From Neelides folsomi (lineage: Eukaryota > Arthropoda > Collembola > Neelipleona > Neelidae), in NCBI GenBank assembly GCA_034687125.1, contig JAQGBZ010000093.1:1-64000 (forward strand): DNA of 64,000 nucleotides, read 5' to 3'. Position 1 is the first letter of the stretch, and every line of letters begins with the position of its first letter. Under the pieces are notes generated by a model that searched no databases, was not told the DNA's origin, and saw nothing but the letters and a program-made list of their open reading frames with translations. A program made the translations under genes and the position numbers. This document shows, one piece after another, positions 48,511-60,480 of this stretch.

Positions 48511-49014
48511 ATGAAAACAAATATATTCAAATACAATATTCAATATTCAAATTTGAAAACAAAAATAAAATATACAAAGTTCAATAATCACTCTCAAAAT
48601 AAAGATGGAAGGAAGTGGGAATTTGAAGCCTTAAACTTGATACCTCGACTTCAAGCTGGTTCAGAAGATAATCTCTTCATTTTTGTAAAAAAAAGCTCCT
48701 AATGATTTATAATGATTTATTTATTTAAACAATTTATGATTATGAGTTTTATGAGCATCATTAAATAATCCAAATTTATGCTTGATAAAATATACTAACA
48801 TAATTCAGGAATCTGAAATGTTACCGTCATCAGCATATTCTTCATATTCGCCTATATATGCTTCTTTTCGTAATGGCAGACCTATGACGGAAGCTGAAAA
48901 AGAGGAATACAAAAAAATGGAAAGTGTTGTAATGTGTATCTTATAATTTCTGGAACAATATCTGCGCTATTTGTTGTTGGTATTATCATCTTCATGATTG
49001 TTCTTTTTGTGTAG
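48511..49014 (+). CDS. Small predicted membrane protein, two exons, with a frame break
   Basis: Exon 2 (48809-49014) follows the acceptor CATAATTCAG and encodes ESEMLPSSAYSSYSPIYASF, a charged MTEAEKEEYKK segment, then a C-terminal hydrophobic segment VYLIISGTISALFVVGIIIF reaching the stop, long enough to span a membrane. The soluble and hydrophobic parts are in different frames. They would join as KKNGKCCNVYLI if the run of seven A at 48911-48917 had one more A. The Cys pair before the membrane segment would suit palmitoylation. Exon 1 (48511-48684) ends ...SEDNLFIF at GTAAAA and joins in phase 0, but its Asn/Lys-rich start is less sure; the ATG at 48818 is an alternative start. AATAAA lies near 49067-49073. 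The frame break may be an assembly error, RNA-level slippage, or gene decay. The gene is head to head with abd-A. Family not recognised. Confidence 0.45.
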
Positions 49015-52000
49015 ATTGAAACAATATACTATGTGTAAAATTGAATATCTGTCATTTTCATTATTAAAATAAATATCGTGTCAAATGTATTGAAATAAAT
49101 ACCGTGTCAAATAGTATGTCTAAATCATATTATTCATTACCATACATAAAATAGTGAAACATGAATTATTAAATTAAATAAATATGAAGCAAATATGTAT
49201 ACTTTATTACTTTATACCATACGTATACATACATACTTATACATTGGTTGGTTGGTTCTTGTAGGGAAGGGTTCATAATGCTTTCACTTATAACTTTAGA
49301 GTTAAAGTTGTAACAATCCTTGTAACTAAATGGTCAAATGACTTGAATGAGTCTTTATGTGTTTGAGTATGGATTTTGTTCTTATAGCCAGAAACTTCAT
49401 TTTTTGCCATCCTTATTTGTGGAAAAGTGTTTGTAATAGCTCATAAACACGGAGCAATAAAATGGTGAAGAAACATTGAAGGAAAAAGGTCGCAATTCCC
49501 CTAAACCCCCTTTTTTACCTCCAGCGAATCCAACAAATAAAACAACAAATCCAAATCTTTCATATTGTCCAACATGAAGAAAAATATAAGAAAACGATTT
49601 TGCTCATGCTGCGAAAAATGGAATGAAATAAAATCATGCAAATGAATATTTATTTTACACATTTACATCATTTTTTAATTACATTTAATTTTTAAGTTTA
49701 AAATCCAAATTAACTTTTAATTATTTTTTAAAATATTAAAATATGGAGAATAAATCAATAGGTTTGTCACAACGGTTTTATTAATTAAATAAAAATGTCA
49801 GTATTGATTTTAAATGTAATTATTAATTAAAATTAAAATTGAATAATGAGAATAATTCATCTATATGTATTTTAGACGGAGATTGTAAATGTGAGTTTTA
49901 CAATGAGGGAAATAAAATCTCCGAGTTTTGACCATTTAATGGTTTATGGTTAAAATGAGAGGAAATGTCCTTAAAATAAATGCCATAAAAGCCATTGGAG
50001 TATTTGAAGGAACCTTTGGAACTCTTTTTTGACCTCCAATGGCATCAAACGGTGTTCTTTTTCCTGTTATATGATTCTTTATTGTCTCCTGGATTTGATT
50101 GTGAAGAGTTTTAAGCCTTTTAGAGAGAACCCTTTTTCCATTCTTAGAATCTCCCTTTAACGGTTCCTTCGACAATTCTAAATCTCTTTTCATCTCACTG
50201 TCTTTTTACTCTTTTTATATGACCCACTTTTTTACCGTTCCACCTTCAACTTCAAACATTTGACATTGACATTGGGACATTTGGGAATTTAACCCATTCG
50301 AGTCAACACCTTACACAAAATACTCTCAAAACCATTTTTAAACTCTCTTTAAACACAGTCAAATAATTTAAAATTAAAATTAATGTCAATTAAAAATATT
50401 TTAAAATATTTTAAAAGTCAATTAAAATTAATTAAAAAATATTTTAAAAATTAATTAATAGATTTTACTCCTAGTCCTATTCGAATTAAATCTTAAAGTT
50501 ACAAGGAGAAAATCAAAGAAGCGAAGATTTATATTATTGTGTTTTTGTTGTAATGTTGAAGTTTGGTTAGGTTAGGTTCTTATTGTTATTGGGATTGTAT
50601 TGTGAATTTGAGTCTTTATGTTAAGTTTTGTGTAATGGCTCAATGAATTTGGCTCCTGGGCCAAATCTGACTTAATTAGCCACAAAGGCGGATTTTATTA
50701 ATTATGAAATGGAGGTTGAAAAGTGTTTGTGGGGTCGTGATTGGAAATGCTGCTCAATGTGAAGTTGAATTTCCTTCTGTGTGGGATGACGCCGCAGGGC
50801 CACAATTTGCCAAATTGCGAATTCCTGCCATTTAATGAACAAGGAGGGATTTGGCCCCGAGGAACAACAAAGGCGTTGAGGTAAGAAATAATAATCCAAA
50901 ATAACACAATGAGTCTTAACATGAATATCATAAGGGAAATCATAAGGAAAAATTAAATGTAAATTTGTGGGATTAATTGGATTAACGGGATTTACCTTTA
51001 TAACTCAAATACCTTAAAAGAATACATTAAGTGAATATGTTAAACAACGTTAAACAACGCTAAAGAATATGTTAAAGAATATGATAAACTACGTTAAAGT
51101 AAGTTAAAGAATATGTTAAAGTTTTATAAAGTTCCCTATAAAAATCTTAATGTTGAAAGATAGAGATTTTTATTATTTTGGATAAGTCTCATTATGCCTT
51201 TGATTATTGCCAATTGTCCATTTGCCCATCGCCCACGTCCAAAGGAATCAATTCATTAGCTAATTAAACAAACCCTTTTCCTATCTCAATGTCCAATTTG
51301 GAAATAAATAAGAATTTCAAACTTGTCTTCAACGTCATTGTTAAACCAATACGAAGCCCCTTGGTACTTTCAATTCACAATTTTATGATCAGCAACTGTA
51401 TAATTAAGTCAATTAAACATTGTAGCAAATTATACACATTCTTCCTTATGAAGTTATTATTGAAAATTATTCGCAATAATCAGATTTTTCATACAAATCA
51501 AATACAGTACATATTTAATACATACATAATTCTATACACCAATATACATATATATGTACCATATGTACCTTACTTGTGTAAATAAAGAAAATGGCAAAAA
51601 GAGTAAAATTGCAAAATAAATGGGAAATAAAGCGGAAAGTTAATTTGAGCTTATTTCCAATTATTTATCTTTATTTCCAATTACCTCAAATTGTATTCTC
51701 CCATTTACCACAAATTGCAAATCTGCATGTCTATGAAATTGGCATAAAAGTAATAGAAAAAGGTTGAATTGAAATTGTAAGAATGAATTTGACAGGTGAT
51801 TTGACAGAGAGAAAGTGAGTAAGATTTATGCATTGCCGAGATAGCAGATCATAAATCTCTGGGTTCATTCTTTCCCATTATCTTCTTAACAAGGAGAGAA
51901 GTGGAGAGAAAAAAGTGGAAAGGATATTTATAAGATAACGAGGTTTAATCAGACTCGTTTGGGGAATCCAATCGCCCATTTTCCCCTCCTTTTTACCAAA

Positions 52001-53829
52001 TTCAATTCAATCCATTCCAATTGAATGTGACAGAAAAAAAGAAATTGACGTGTTGTTTGGCGAAGTGGTTGGTCGGAAGGGATTTAATTTACTCAAAGGG
52101 GATTGTAAAAATAAACATTTTTATAATTTAAATTGTAAATCAAGAACTTCTGGAGATTCAACAATTCAACAAAAGCATTTAACAACATTTAACAACAATG
52201 TTATTCACATAGTTAATTCTTATATTAATTTCATATACATTTTATATTCATTTTATACACATTTTATATATATTTTTATATACATTTTATATACAGTTGA
52301 TGTCATTTTGATAGACCTCATAGCGGCTTCTAAGAAATATCTCTAGTTTTACAAACAACTTCCACAAACGACGCAAAACCACAATTGGCAAATGAACAAA
52401 TCCTCATTTACATAAAATGAGATCAAACGTTAAGCTTTGCATGTCAAAACCATCCAAAGATCCAAACCTTGCAATTTATTCGTAAAAATCTAAAATACAT
52501 CAAATTGGCATAATAAATACATCCAGACATACTCTATTACATACACGCTATTATCGTGGCAATTTAACATAAATTATGAAGCCAATCAATTGTAAATCAA
52601 TCACATCTTATTAAATTTACCAAGAAAATATTTCAGTTTGTTTCTTTTTGCAGCTTTTTATTTTTCCAATTGTGAATAAAAATGGCGGTCGTGTTGTGAA
52701 GATCAAATGACTCGAATTTGAATAAAATTCCTCTAATGGAAACTCCTTGCTTTTTTATAGTCGGAATCGGCCAAAGAACATGTCGACTATATCTATAGAC
52801 CTTAACTATTAATTAACTATAGACCTTAACTATCCTATAGGATAATTGTACTTATATAGTGAAGTAAAATAGCCTTTAATTGCACTATATAAAATTGGTT
52901 CTATAGGGTTAATCGAGCTTAATTGTATAGTCAAATGGTATTTAATGTGAAATGACTATAATCCGCCCTTATGTTCAAAAGTATCAAAAGATAAGAAAAA
53001 GTTAAGAATTTGAATAATTGAAAGAGATAAGGTGAGGAAATTAAAGTTTTCTTTCGCCTTTAATTGAAATCAATAAAGAATGAGATAAGACGGAACAAAC
53101 CTTTTCAATTACCGTCATTCCTTTCTATAATGAGACAACATGGAAATTCAAACACTTTGCAATGCAAATTCAAGCTCTTACTTTGACCATTAGAAAAAAC
53201 ATTCGCACTTTGCATTAAATTCACATAAAAACCTCGAACCCCAATCTTCATGTTAAACTTCAACTTTACCTTAAAACTTACGTTAAAACTTTAACTCAAT
53301 GGAACTCAATGGTTAGCTTTAGTGTTAAGGGTTATATAAATAATGCTCATTTATGTACACACAGATTTAATGTATCCATTTAATTGATATCTTTAATTAA
53401 ATGTACCATATAATATACTTTTATAAAAGGATTACTTATTCTAAAGTAATCCTATAATTTTATGTAACATAATTAATTATAGTTATAAGCATTATTTGAC
53501 TCATTTTGATCCAATTGCATTTTCTCATTAAGAAGCAATTATATTTTTTAATCTTAATTATTTTCCTTTGAAAATTCATCGCTACACATCTGGCACAATT
53601 CTCCATTTTTTATTTATTCTTATTCATACCAATAGTTATGGTTAATTTGAACTTTGCACATCATTTAATTGATTATTTTAATTAACGTTAAAGGCCATTA
53701 AAGTTCATGTTATAAAAGATAGTGGTTGTTTTTTATGAGTCTAAGGCTAAAAGAATATTTTTCTACCAATTGGTGATTAAATTCAATTTTTCTAATGAAG
53801 GTGAGGAATAAAAATGAATAGAATAAAGT
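49015..53829. other. AT-rich interval upstream of abd-A
   Basis: The 3' flank of the small membrane-protein gene, then gene-poor DNA. Frames such as 49936-50193 (minus, MKRDLELSKEPLKGD...) and 50698-50943 are short and without splice, start and poly(A) agreement. No iab-4-like mature sequence was found on either strand. A small repeat at 50995-51125 is listed separately. Confidence 0.4.
50995..51125. repeat. Degenerate repeat of AATATGTTAAAGAA
   Basis: About eight imperfect units of 12-17 bases (AATATGTTAAAGAA, ACGTTAAACAACG, ACGTTAAAGTAAG). Confidence 0.55.
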
Positions 53830-53869
53830 CTACATTTGTTTGTCTACACCAGACAAACAAACTCTGTAG
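53830..53869. repeat. Hairpin with 16 paired bases
   Basis: TTTGTTTGTCT (53835-53845) pairs perfectly with AGACAAACAAA (53851-53861) around a five-base loop. Past a three-base bulge, CTACA (53830-53834) pairs with TGTAG (53865-53869). It sits just beyond the poly(A) signal of the minus-strand exon at 53935-54078, so it might lie in that transcript's 3' flank. Confidence 0.6.
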
Positions 53870-53878
53870 GAATAGGAA

Positions 53879-53884
53879 TTTATT
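53879..53884 (-). terminator. Poly(A) signal AATAAA
   Basis: AATAAA on the minus strand, 51 bases past the TGA at 53935-53937. It supports a 3' terminal exon there. Confidence 0.35.
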
Positions 53885-53934
53885 GAAAAAGGTGTAAATG
53901 AAAAAGGTGTAAATCAGGTAATTCTGGTAGCATT

Positions 53935-54078
53935 TCAAATCATTGGTTCTTCTGCTTCAATGTCTTGAATGTCTTCTGTTTGGTTTGGTTCAATAGTTGG
54001 AATAAATGGATAGATGGGAAGATTTGAATTCAACGAGTTTGAAGTTGATGATGATTTTGATTCAAATTGGCTTCCCCT
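53935..54078 (-). CDS. Possible 3' terminal exon, Ser-rich acidic tail
   Basis: The minus frame is open from an upstream stop at 54079 to TGA at 53935. It encodes about 47 residues with FESKSSSTSNSLNSNLPIYP, then FIPTIEPNQTEDIQDIEAEE and PMI. Composition is that of a disordered acidic protein tail, unlike chance frames nearby. A poly(A) signal follows at the normal distance. No strong acceptor was seen at the 5' side (weak AAAG near 54077), so the exon start is uncertain. Two plus-strand frames (54014-54295, 54067-54249) overlap it and partly translate a short CAAATACAAATTC repeat; they are judged less likely. Upstream exons were not identified. Confidence 0.28.
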   Translation of the reverse strand, partial: RGSQFESKSSSTSNSLNSNLPIYPFIPTIEPNQTEDIQDIEAEEPMI

Positions 54079-56534
54079 TTACATTCCTTTTACGATCAAC
54101 TTCATTCCCCTTCAACTTCAACCAAACTCACTCCTAGACAAGAAGAATTACGGCCAAAAGAATTACAAACCAAACATTCAACTCACCTACAAATGCAGCA
54201 AATACAAATCCAACAAATACAAATTCAACAAATTCCTAATTCCAATTAATAAATACAAAGTCTGGTTCAGACTTCAACTACAAAACAATTTGTAGAAAAA
54301 TCATCAACTTTTTATTGTAAATCTTCCCCATGCAAGTTTTGCTATAAAAATCAAAAAGTTATTTCAACATAAAAATGATCAAATGGCCATTCGACATAGA
54401 AAAATCTTGAACATTTTTTCACGATAAAACTCTTTTCAGTTGGCCAATAAAAATCATCAAACAATCAAGAACATTTTTCAAATTTCCTTTTATTCTTCTT
54501 TTCCCATTCTTTTATTCATTTTATACATTTTTTATTGACTTGATTGTCTTCTTACAAAATTCCGATTGTCATTCAAATTCCCATTGTATTTCTACATTTA
54601 AATTTTTCACATTTATTAAAATTTTCGTATTTCGCGGGGGTTTGAATTTAATTAAAATTTTATGTTTTTGTGGGGGTTTGAATTTTGTGTTAAATTGAAA
54701 ATTGTGAATTTGTATTGAATTTAGTTGAACATTTGGAATGTAAAATTGAAAGATAAAAAAGGGAATGAGGAAGCTTGAAAAAACATTTATATTTTTTTCA
54801 ATTGGGAGGATTCTCCTTTTGAGCCATTTGGTTTGAATTATGGCCATAATGAAACTCTGTGTGGAGTCCGTAAAAGGAAAAACTTCAAGGGTTTTACATT
54901 TTACATTCACTTGATCCATTGGAGTTACACCATTGAATTTCCTATGAATTTTCATTGGGCTTATCCTTTCAGTTCCATTGAGTTTATCCATTGGGTTTCA
55001 TTGAGTTTATCCTTTAGGTTTATCAAATTGTGAGTTGATCCGCTCTATCAACTTTTAAACCAATTTGAGATTCAAAGTTTCAAATTTGTGTTTCTTCTCG
55101 TTGGATCGTCGCAGTTTGAAAGTTCTGAAAGGTTCATTTGAAATGAATGGTTTGGATAATTTGATGGTTTTAATGAGATCGTAAATTTTAACTTTGCTCA
55201 TTCAAACTATTGAATATTCATTAAAGAGATCATGTGAATATCTTGCATATAAGGAATGCATATTATATGGTACATACAGTATATAAAAGATAAAGAATCT
55301 AAAGTAGAGATATGATATGAATATGAATCTATACGTCAATATCTGCATTTAATATGAATATTAATTATGGGGAAATATTTGAATCATTTGGTTCATTACG
55401 ATCTCATTCAATTCCTAATGAGCTGTTCCGAACATTTTTATTCTTTTTCTTATGACCATTCTGACCAATCAATTTATTATTCTTATTCAATTATTCGCAA
55501 ATTTACAATTGTGAGATCATTCCAATGACTCACAAAAACCAATGCCCTTATTCACTTACAATAATAATTATGCACAATGCTGACTTTATGCATTATGCAT
55601 AATCATATGGTTAATGATATGTTTAATGTTTGGTCTTTAACTTTTAATTACCAAATGTTGGAATTTTGTAATTTGAAATATTTTATTTCCCAGTTGGCCA
55701 ATGACATGAATGAATTTAAATGAATTTTCCCAATCCGCTTTTGATTTATTGTACCTTAATTTCTCTATTTAATTACTCGTTGAGAAATTGTGAAATTCTA
55801 AAATTACGATCTCATAAATTATTCCTTTCTTAATTATTCTTTTTCTAATTAAGCTTTTACTCTCATTTTAAATTATTTCAATTTTCTCATTTACTTTACA
55901 TCTTTACATTTAATCTTCATATGGAATTGTGTATTTACTACATATTAGTTTGTATTGTACATAATAAATATAAAAATGTCAAGTGAATATATCATGCTTT
56001 TGAATGCATTAATTACATCAGGTGTGTTATGATATGAATATCAATGTTTAATGTCTAAATGTATTATGTACATATGGATATATTATAATTTTGTATTTGA
56101 TTGATCGTGTTAAATGTCAGCCATTGTTGGGTGTTTCGGGTTTTGGTAAACCACACCTTCCGTTTCTCCACTTTGGTCCTTGTGGTCCTTTTGGGTGTTT
56201 TGGGCTGAAGGAGTTGGTTGGAGGTTCCTCCCCTGTCACAGATGGCACTTGATTTTAATCAGCAAAATTCCCCCCGAAACCCGAAACCCGAAATTGAAGC
56301 TCTCGCATTCAGAGCAAGATTTGAAAGATGTTGTGAGAAGAATCTTCATGTGAGAACATGTGGCTAAAAATACGCCTGTCACCTCCCTTAAAACATGAGG
56401 AATGGAAGGGGAATTGCGTGGAAAAAATATATAAAAAATTCCCAGAGATCACCAAAACCATCCAAACTCACTTCAATTCATTCTATAACAACTTTATATG
56501 AGATCGTCATATGAGATCATATCATCTCGTATTG
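54079..56534. other. AT-rich interval with small repeats
   Basis: Contains a CAAATACAAATTCAA run (54180-54245), two copies of a GGGGGTTTGAATTT phrase (54636-54692), and a TTCATTGAGTTTATCC repeat (54900-55025). A minus frame of 140 codons (54569-54991) crosses these repeats and is largely explained by them. From 55040 to 56100 only AT-rich DNA is seen. At 56100-56300 there is a mixed patch with no gene model. Confidence 0.4.
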
Positions 56535-56730
56535 GTTATATATGAGTTTCATATGAGGTCTGTATGAGTTATATATGAGTTCTGTATCATTCCATATTTT
56601 TTCTGTATCATTTTATATGAGTTTTGTATGAGTTGTGTATGTCTTTCGTATGAGTTTTGTATGAGCTCAATATGGGATTTATATGAGTTGTGTATGGGCT
56701 TTATAAGAGTTGCGTATGAGTTTAGTAATA
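56535..56730. repeat. 11-bp tandem repeat TATGAGTTTTG
   Basis: The right half shows at least nine consecutive 11-base units (TATGAGTTTTG, TATGAGTTGTG, TATGTCTTTCG, TATGAGCTCAA, TATGGGATTTA and others). The left half is looser. The unit is the complement of CTCATACAAAA at 31285-31430. Confidence 0.75.
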
Positions 56731-56864
56731 TTTGTATAGGGGTTTAAATGTTGTATGGTTTGAACTTTCATATTTTTGTTGAAATTTGAGCTTATTAAAA
56801 ATGGAGTGTTTTGGCATAATAAATTGTGTGTTCATTTCATCTCGGAGAGGGTCGTGGAGAATGA

Positions 56865-57278
56865 ATGAGATTTAGAATGAGGGAATTTGATCAACTGGCG
56901 AATATTTGGAATATTAGCAAAACCATCCAGAAAAACTTCTTCCGCTCACGTAAATCTTTTATGATTTCCGACTCCTCACCCGACCAATCCCAAAACACTT
57001 CAACCATTCACTCAAAAAAAGTGAATTCAACTGCGACATTTTGTGCGACAATCTTGCCATTACAAGGAACGAAATCCCCTTCCACTCAAACCATTGCTTT
57101 TTATATCTTTTTTACTCAAATCCTCACAAAAACCCTCAAGGTACAAAATTCACTTTTTTTCTTTCACCTGAACAAATCTTACTTTTACAAATATTCTTAC
57201 AAATACCGATGGTATTTATTATTACGCAATTTTGTAACATCCTTATTATTTTTTAGACTTATTAAATATATCTCATAG
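56865..57278 (+). CDS. Possible ORF of 137 residues, unknown
   Basis: A long frame for such AT-rich DNA. The first two thirds are hydrophilic and mixed (MRFRMREFDQLANIWN, then Ser/Thr-rich SDSSPDQSQNTSTIHSKK). The last third is Phe/Tyr/Lys-rich and looks like translated AT-rich DNA. An AAG/GTAC donor-like site near 57139 marks the change, so the first part might be an exon. No start-context, poly(A) or domain support. Could be chance. Confidence 0.2.
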   Translation: MRFRMREFDQLANIWNISKTIQKNFFRSRKSFMISDSSPDQSQNTSTIHSKKVNSTATFCATILPLQGTKSPSTQTIAFYIFFTQILTKTLKVQNSLFFFHLNKSYFYKYSYKYRWYLLLRNFVTSLLFFRLIKYIS

Positions 57279-60274
57279 CAAAGACGATTCTATTTTTATA
57301 GAGATAATTATTTAATTAAAATTATTAATTAAAATTACAAATGAATTTTTGTATATAAAAGTCGTAAAATTGTAAAATTATGTTTATGTGTATCTATCTA
57401 ATGTTAAAGATCGTAGATAAAAAATGATGTTTTCATTAATAATGATTTTAATGATAAAAAAATTCATTTCACGGCCAATTGTTTCTTTAGAGTTTAATTC
57501 TGTTTAATGTCATAAATCCCATAAAGGATTTTGATCTCTTGTACAAAAAGCTTAAGATGAAACCATTTGGGAAATTAATGTTAAAATAAAATCTCATTCT
57601 TCCATTTATCTCCCAACATCCAAAACTCCCAAACTCCAAAGTCTAAAACTCCAAAACTCCAAAACTCTAAAAGAGTCATTGAGGAATCCGGTTATTAAAC
57701 AAAAGATACAAGTTTTTAAAAACTTTCCATAACTAACTATTAGTTAAATTAACTATAGTTAGTTAAACATTAATAAACTGGTCTTTATAATTTAATTATG
57801 GAGCTTTTTTTAATTTTAGCTCTTTTTTAATTTTGTTAAAATTTTAGTCAAATTCATAGGATGGATTTTAACACTTTTTCTTTGTGCTTCCCTATTTATC
57901 CATTAGTTAAGAAAAAGTGTTAGGAGAAAATAAAAAGGGGAGTTTTGAATATTTAGGAAAGAGATAAAAAAAGTTTATTTAATTTACGGCCCGTATCCTT
58001 CAACGACCTGCAATAGAAAATTGTAAATTGTATTTTTCCTTTATCCTCCTTCCAACTCCTTCCATCTCCTATATCATAAAGCTATAAGAACGTCTTGAGA
58101 AGTTTTTGAAGATCTCGAAGGAGGAATTCTCCTTATGGACTCCCATTACAATTCACATTATGGATTTAAAGGGGAGATCTACAAAATGCTCACGTGTAGT
58201 AAATTACATCTCAGAATGATGATGGGCATTGTAATTCCAATTTACTTTAAATCCTCACAATTTATGGCCATAATCGGAGATACAATATGACTATACCCAT
58301 AAACAATAATAAACTATAATGTTCATAAACTCTGCAGTATATACCTTATATAATAAAAGTGTATTGTATCAAATTCATAGAGATAGACAAAATATGTAAT
58401 AGTATGAGAAGTATATGAATATATATCATATATGACTAGAATGACTACAATGTTATGTTGGGTTCAATAAAACTGAAATTTATATAGGTTGTATGTGTTA
58501 TTCTGTTTAAGGGCATGAATGGATTTTTGTTCTCTCTCGTTAGGCCGTTTCCTAATCTAATCTACGATGGTGATGGGCCATTATAAAAAATAATGAAGAA
58601 TCCTTCCCCTATAGACTTCTCCTATTATCCGCCCCATCCAACCCAAGAGTTATTCCGCCCATTATTGTCCGACAATTTACATCCAAAACTCCTTTAGCTT
58701 CAAATTCAAATCTTTGACTCCTTGTGTTAAAACCATATATTAAATCCCTTTAACTGTATTATATTCACTTATTCAAAAAGAACCTATAAAATATCAAATA
58801 ATACTTCAATAGAAAAATCCTATTCTAAATCCTCATTTTAATCCAATTTTTTTACTTGAAGAATTTTTCAGTGTTGGTCGTGTAATGTTGGTCGTGTTAG
58901 TCATTGAATAAATAAAGGACCGTAATTTGAATCATAATGTAAATAATGTTGGTAATATTTTGATGAAATTGGATATAAAAGAATTTTGAAGTGGAAGATG
59001 AGACTTTTGGGGATGGGAAAATCTGAAGGAATTTCCAAGCTGTTTTTCCTTTCTTAAAGTTTCTTATATCTTTCTTATGTTTCTTATGGAGGTTGAGCTG
59101 TGGTTGGAAATGGAATGAAAATATTCTTCGTCTTAAACCTTATCTGACGCATAAATAATGAGCAAGATCTCGGTTCATTTATCATACAAGAAAACTTGTC
59201 ATTTTTGTACCTTTTTTTCAATTACAACATTTTCTGGAATTTAAAACTCGGCCTCTACAAGCTTTTTAGATTTAATTTTTTAAATTTAATTTTAGTTATT
59301 TTACACGTACTCTTATTAAAGATCAATCTACATTTATCGTTAGAATAATCGAAATCGTTTATTTTATTAATTTAAATATTAATTTTCAAAATTAACGACG
59401 TATTTTATATGATGTGAATGATTTGAAAAATTAATTCTTATTATTATATATTAATTCTTATAATTCTTATCAAAAAGTAAGTGTAGTAAATGAGAAATTA
59501 AAATGGCCATTAATTTGTTAAAATGTAATTGAAGTTTCACATGTGGAGATAAATAAATTTTATGTCTTCATTTTAAAGTGAGTTTTAAACGGTTGGGAAA
59601 AACATTAAATTTTTTAATTTCTCCTTCCGACTTTCTTCCTCCATTTGTTCCAATCTTGACGAGTTCATAAAAATTATAAAAGTGTAATTAAATGGTCGTA
59701 AGAAGACAAATGAGAAGAATGAAAAGACAAACAATTAAAAATCCACTTTAAGAAGATCATAAAAAATGGGAAAGGAAACGAATAAAAATCATTGTTTAAA
59801 ACTCCCACTCAACAAATGGCAGTTAAAGACAAACAATTTCCAAATTACTCAAATGACCCAAATGAGACCCAAAATGTTCCAATAAATAAAAACTAAAAAT
59901 CTCAGCAGTTTAATTGGCTTTAAAAAACACATCCGGTTTTAAATATTCAAAATCTATAAGATATATAATACTTATACATTTACAGTGTATGTAAGTACAG
60001 TATATATACAGTATATATATAATACGAAATTGCATCATATTGATATAAATCGTCTTATAAAAAATGTAAGACGGAATTTGAAATTTTCTATAAAGCAATA
60101 TCGAGTTAAAAATGTTACTTGATAAATCCAAGGGTCTTAATCTAATCCTGGTTCTAATCCTGTAATTAAGTAGATAAATAAAATTCCCCGACAGAGGCAG
60201 ACAGGAAACATTGAGGATAGTTTTTATTGTAATGACCTATCGTCTGCTCCTAATGAATGAATGTTTAATTATAG
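57279..60274. other. AT-rich interval without a recognised gene
   Basis: Includes a repeat of CCAAAACTC (57615-57672) and TATACAGTATATATACAG-type simple sequence near 59995-60020. Frames are under 75 codons and Ile/Tyr-rich. Nothing else is seen. Confidence 0.45.
57615..57672. repeat. 10-11 bp repeat of CCAAAACTC
   Basis: Six imperfect copies, three of them near-identical (CTCCAAAACTCCAAAACTC). Confidence 0.6.
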
Positions 60275-60327
60275 GCCCCCGCTCCCACGGCAAGCCCAAA
60301 GCCCCTTTGGATTCTGTAATTCTCCAG
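60275..60327 (+). other. Exon-like segment, 53 bases
   Basis: A branch-point-like CTAAT lies 20 bases before TTTAATTATAG, then 53 GC-rich bases end in CTCCAG before the donor GTGAGC. Two frames are open. The one ending in phase 0 reads PRSHGKPKAPLDSVILQ, which looks like real protein, though no family is assigned. Flanking exons were not found. The strand is opposite to abd-A. Confidence 0.3.
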
Positions 60328-60480
60328 GTGAGCGCGGTTGGTAATAATCGTAATAATAATGACCACCATAATGATGGAAAAGGTAATGTGGGCTCTGAGT
60401 GGACCGGATGGCTTCAACTCAAATAAGTCAAGACCGTCTCCAGAGAAACAATCCCCCTCAATTATCTTAAAAACATAGTC

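Noticed and set aside
54014-54295. 93-codon plus frame
   Set aside because: It partly translates a CAAATACAAATTC repeat and is antisense to the better supported minus-strand exon.
54569-54991. 140-codon minus frame
   Set aside because: It crosses two short tandem repeats whose translation (KFKPPQKHKILI, KFKPPRNTKILI) explains much of its length.
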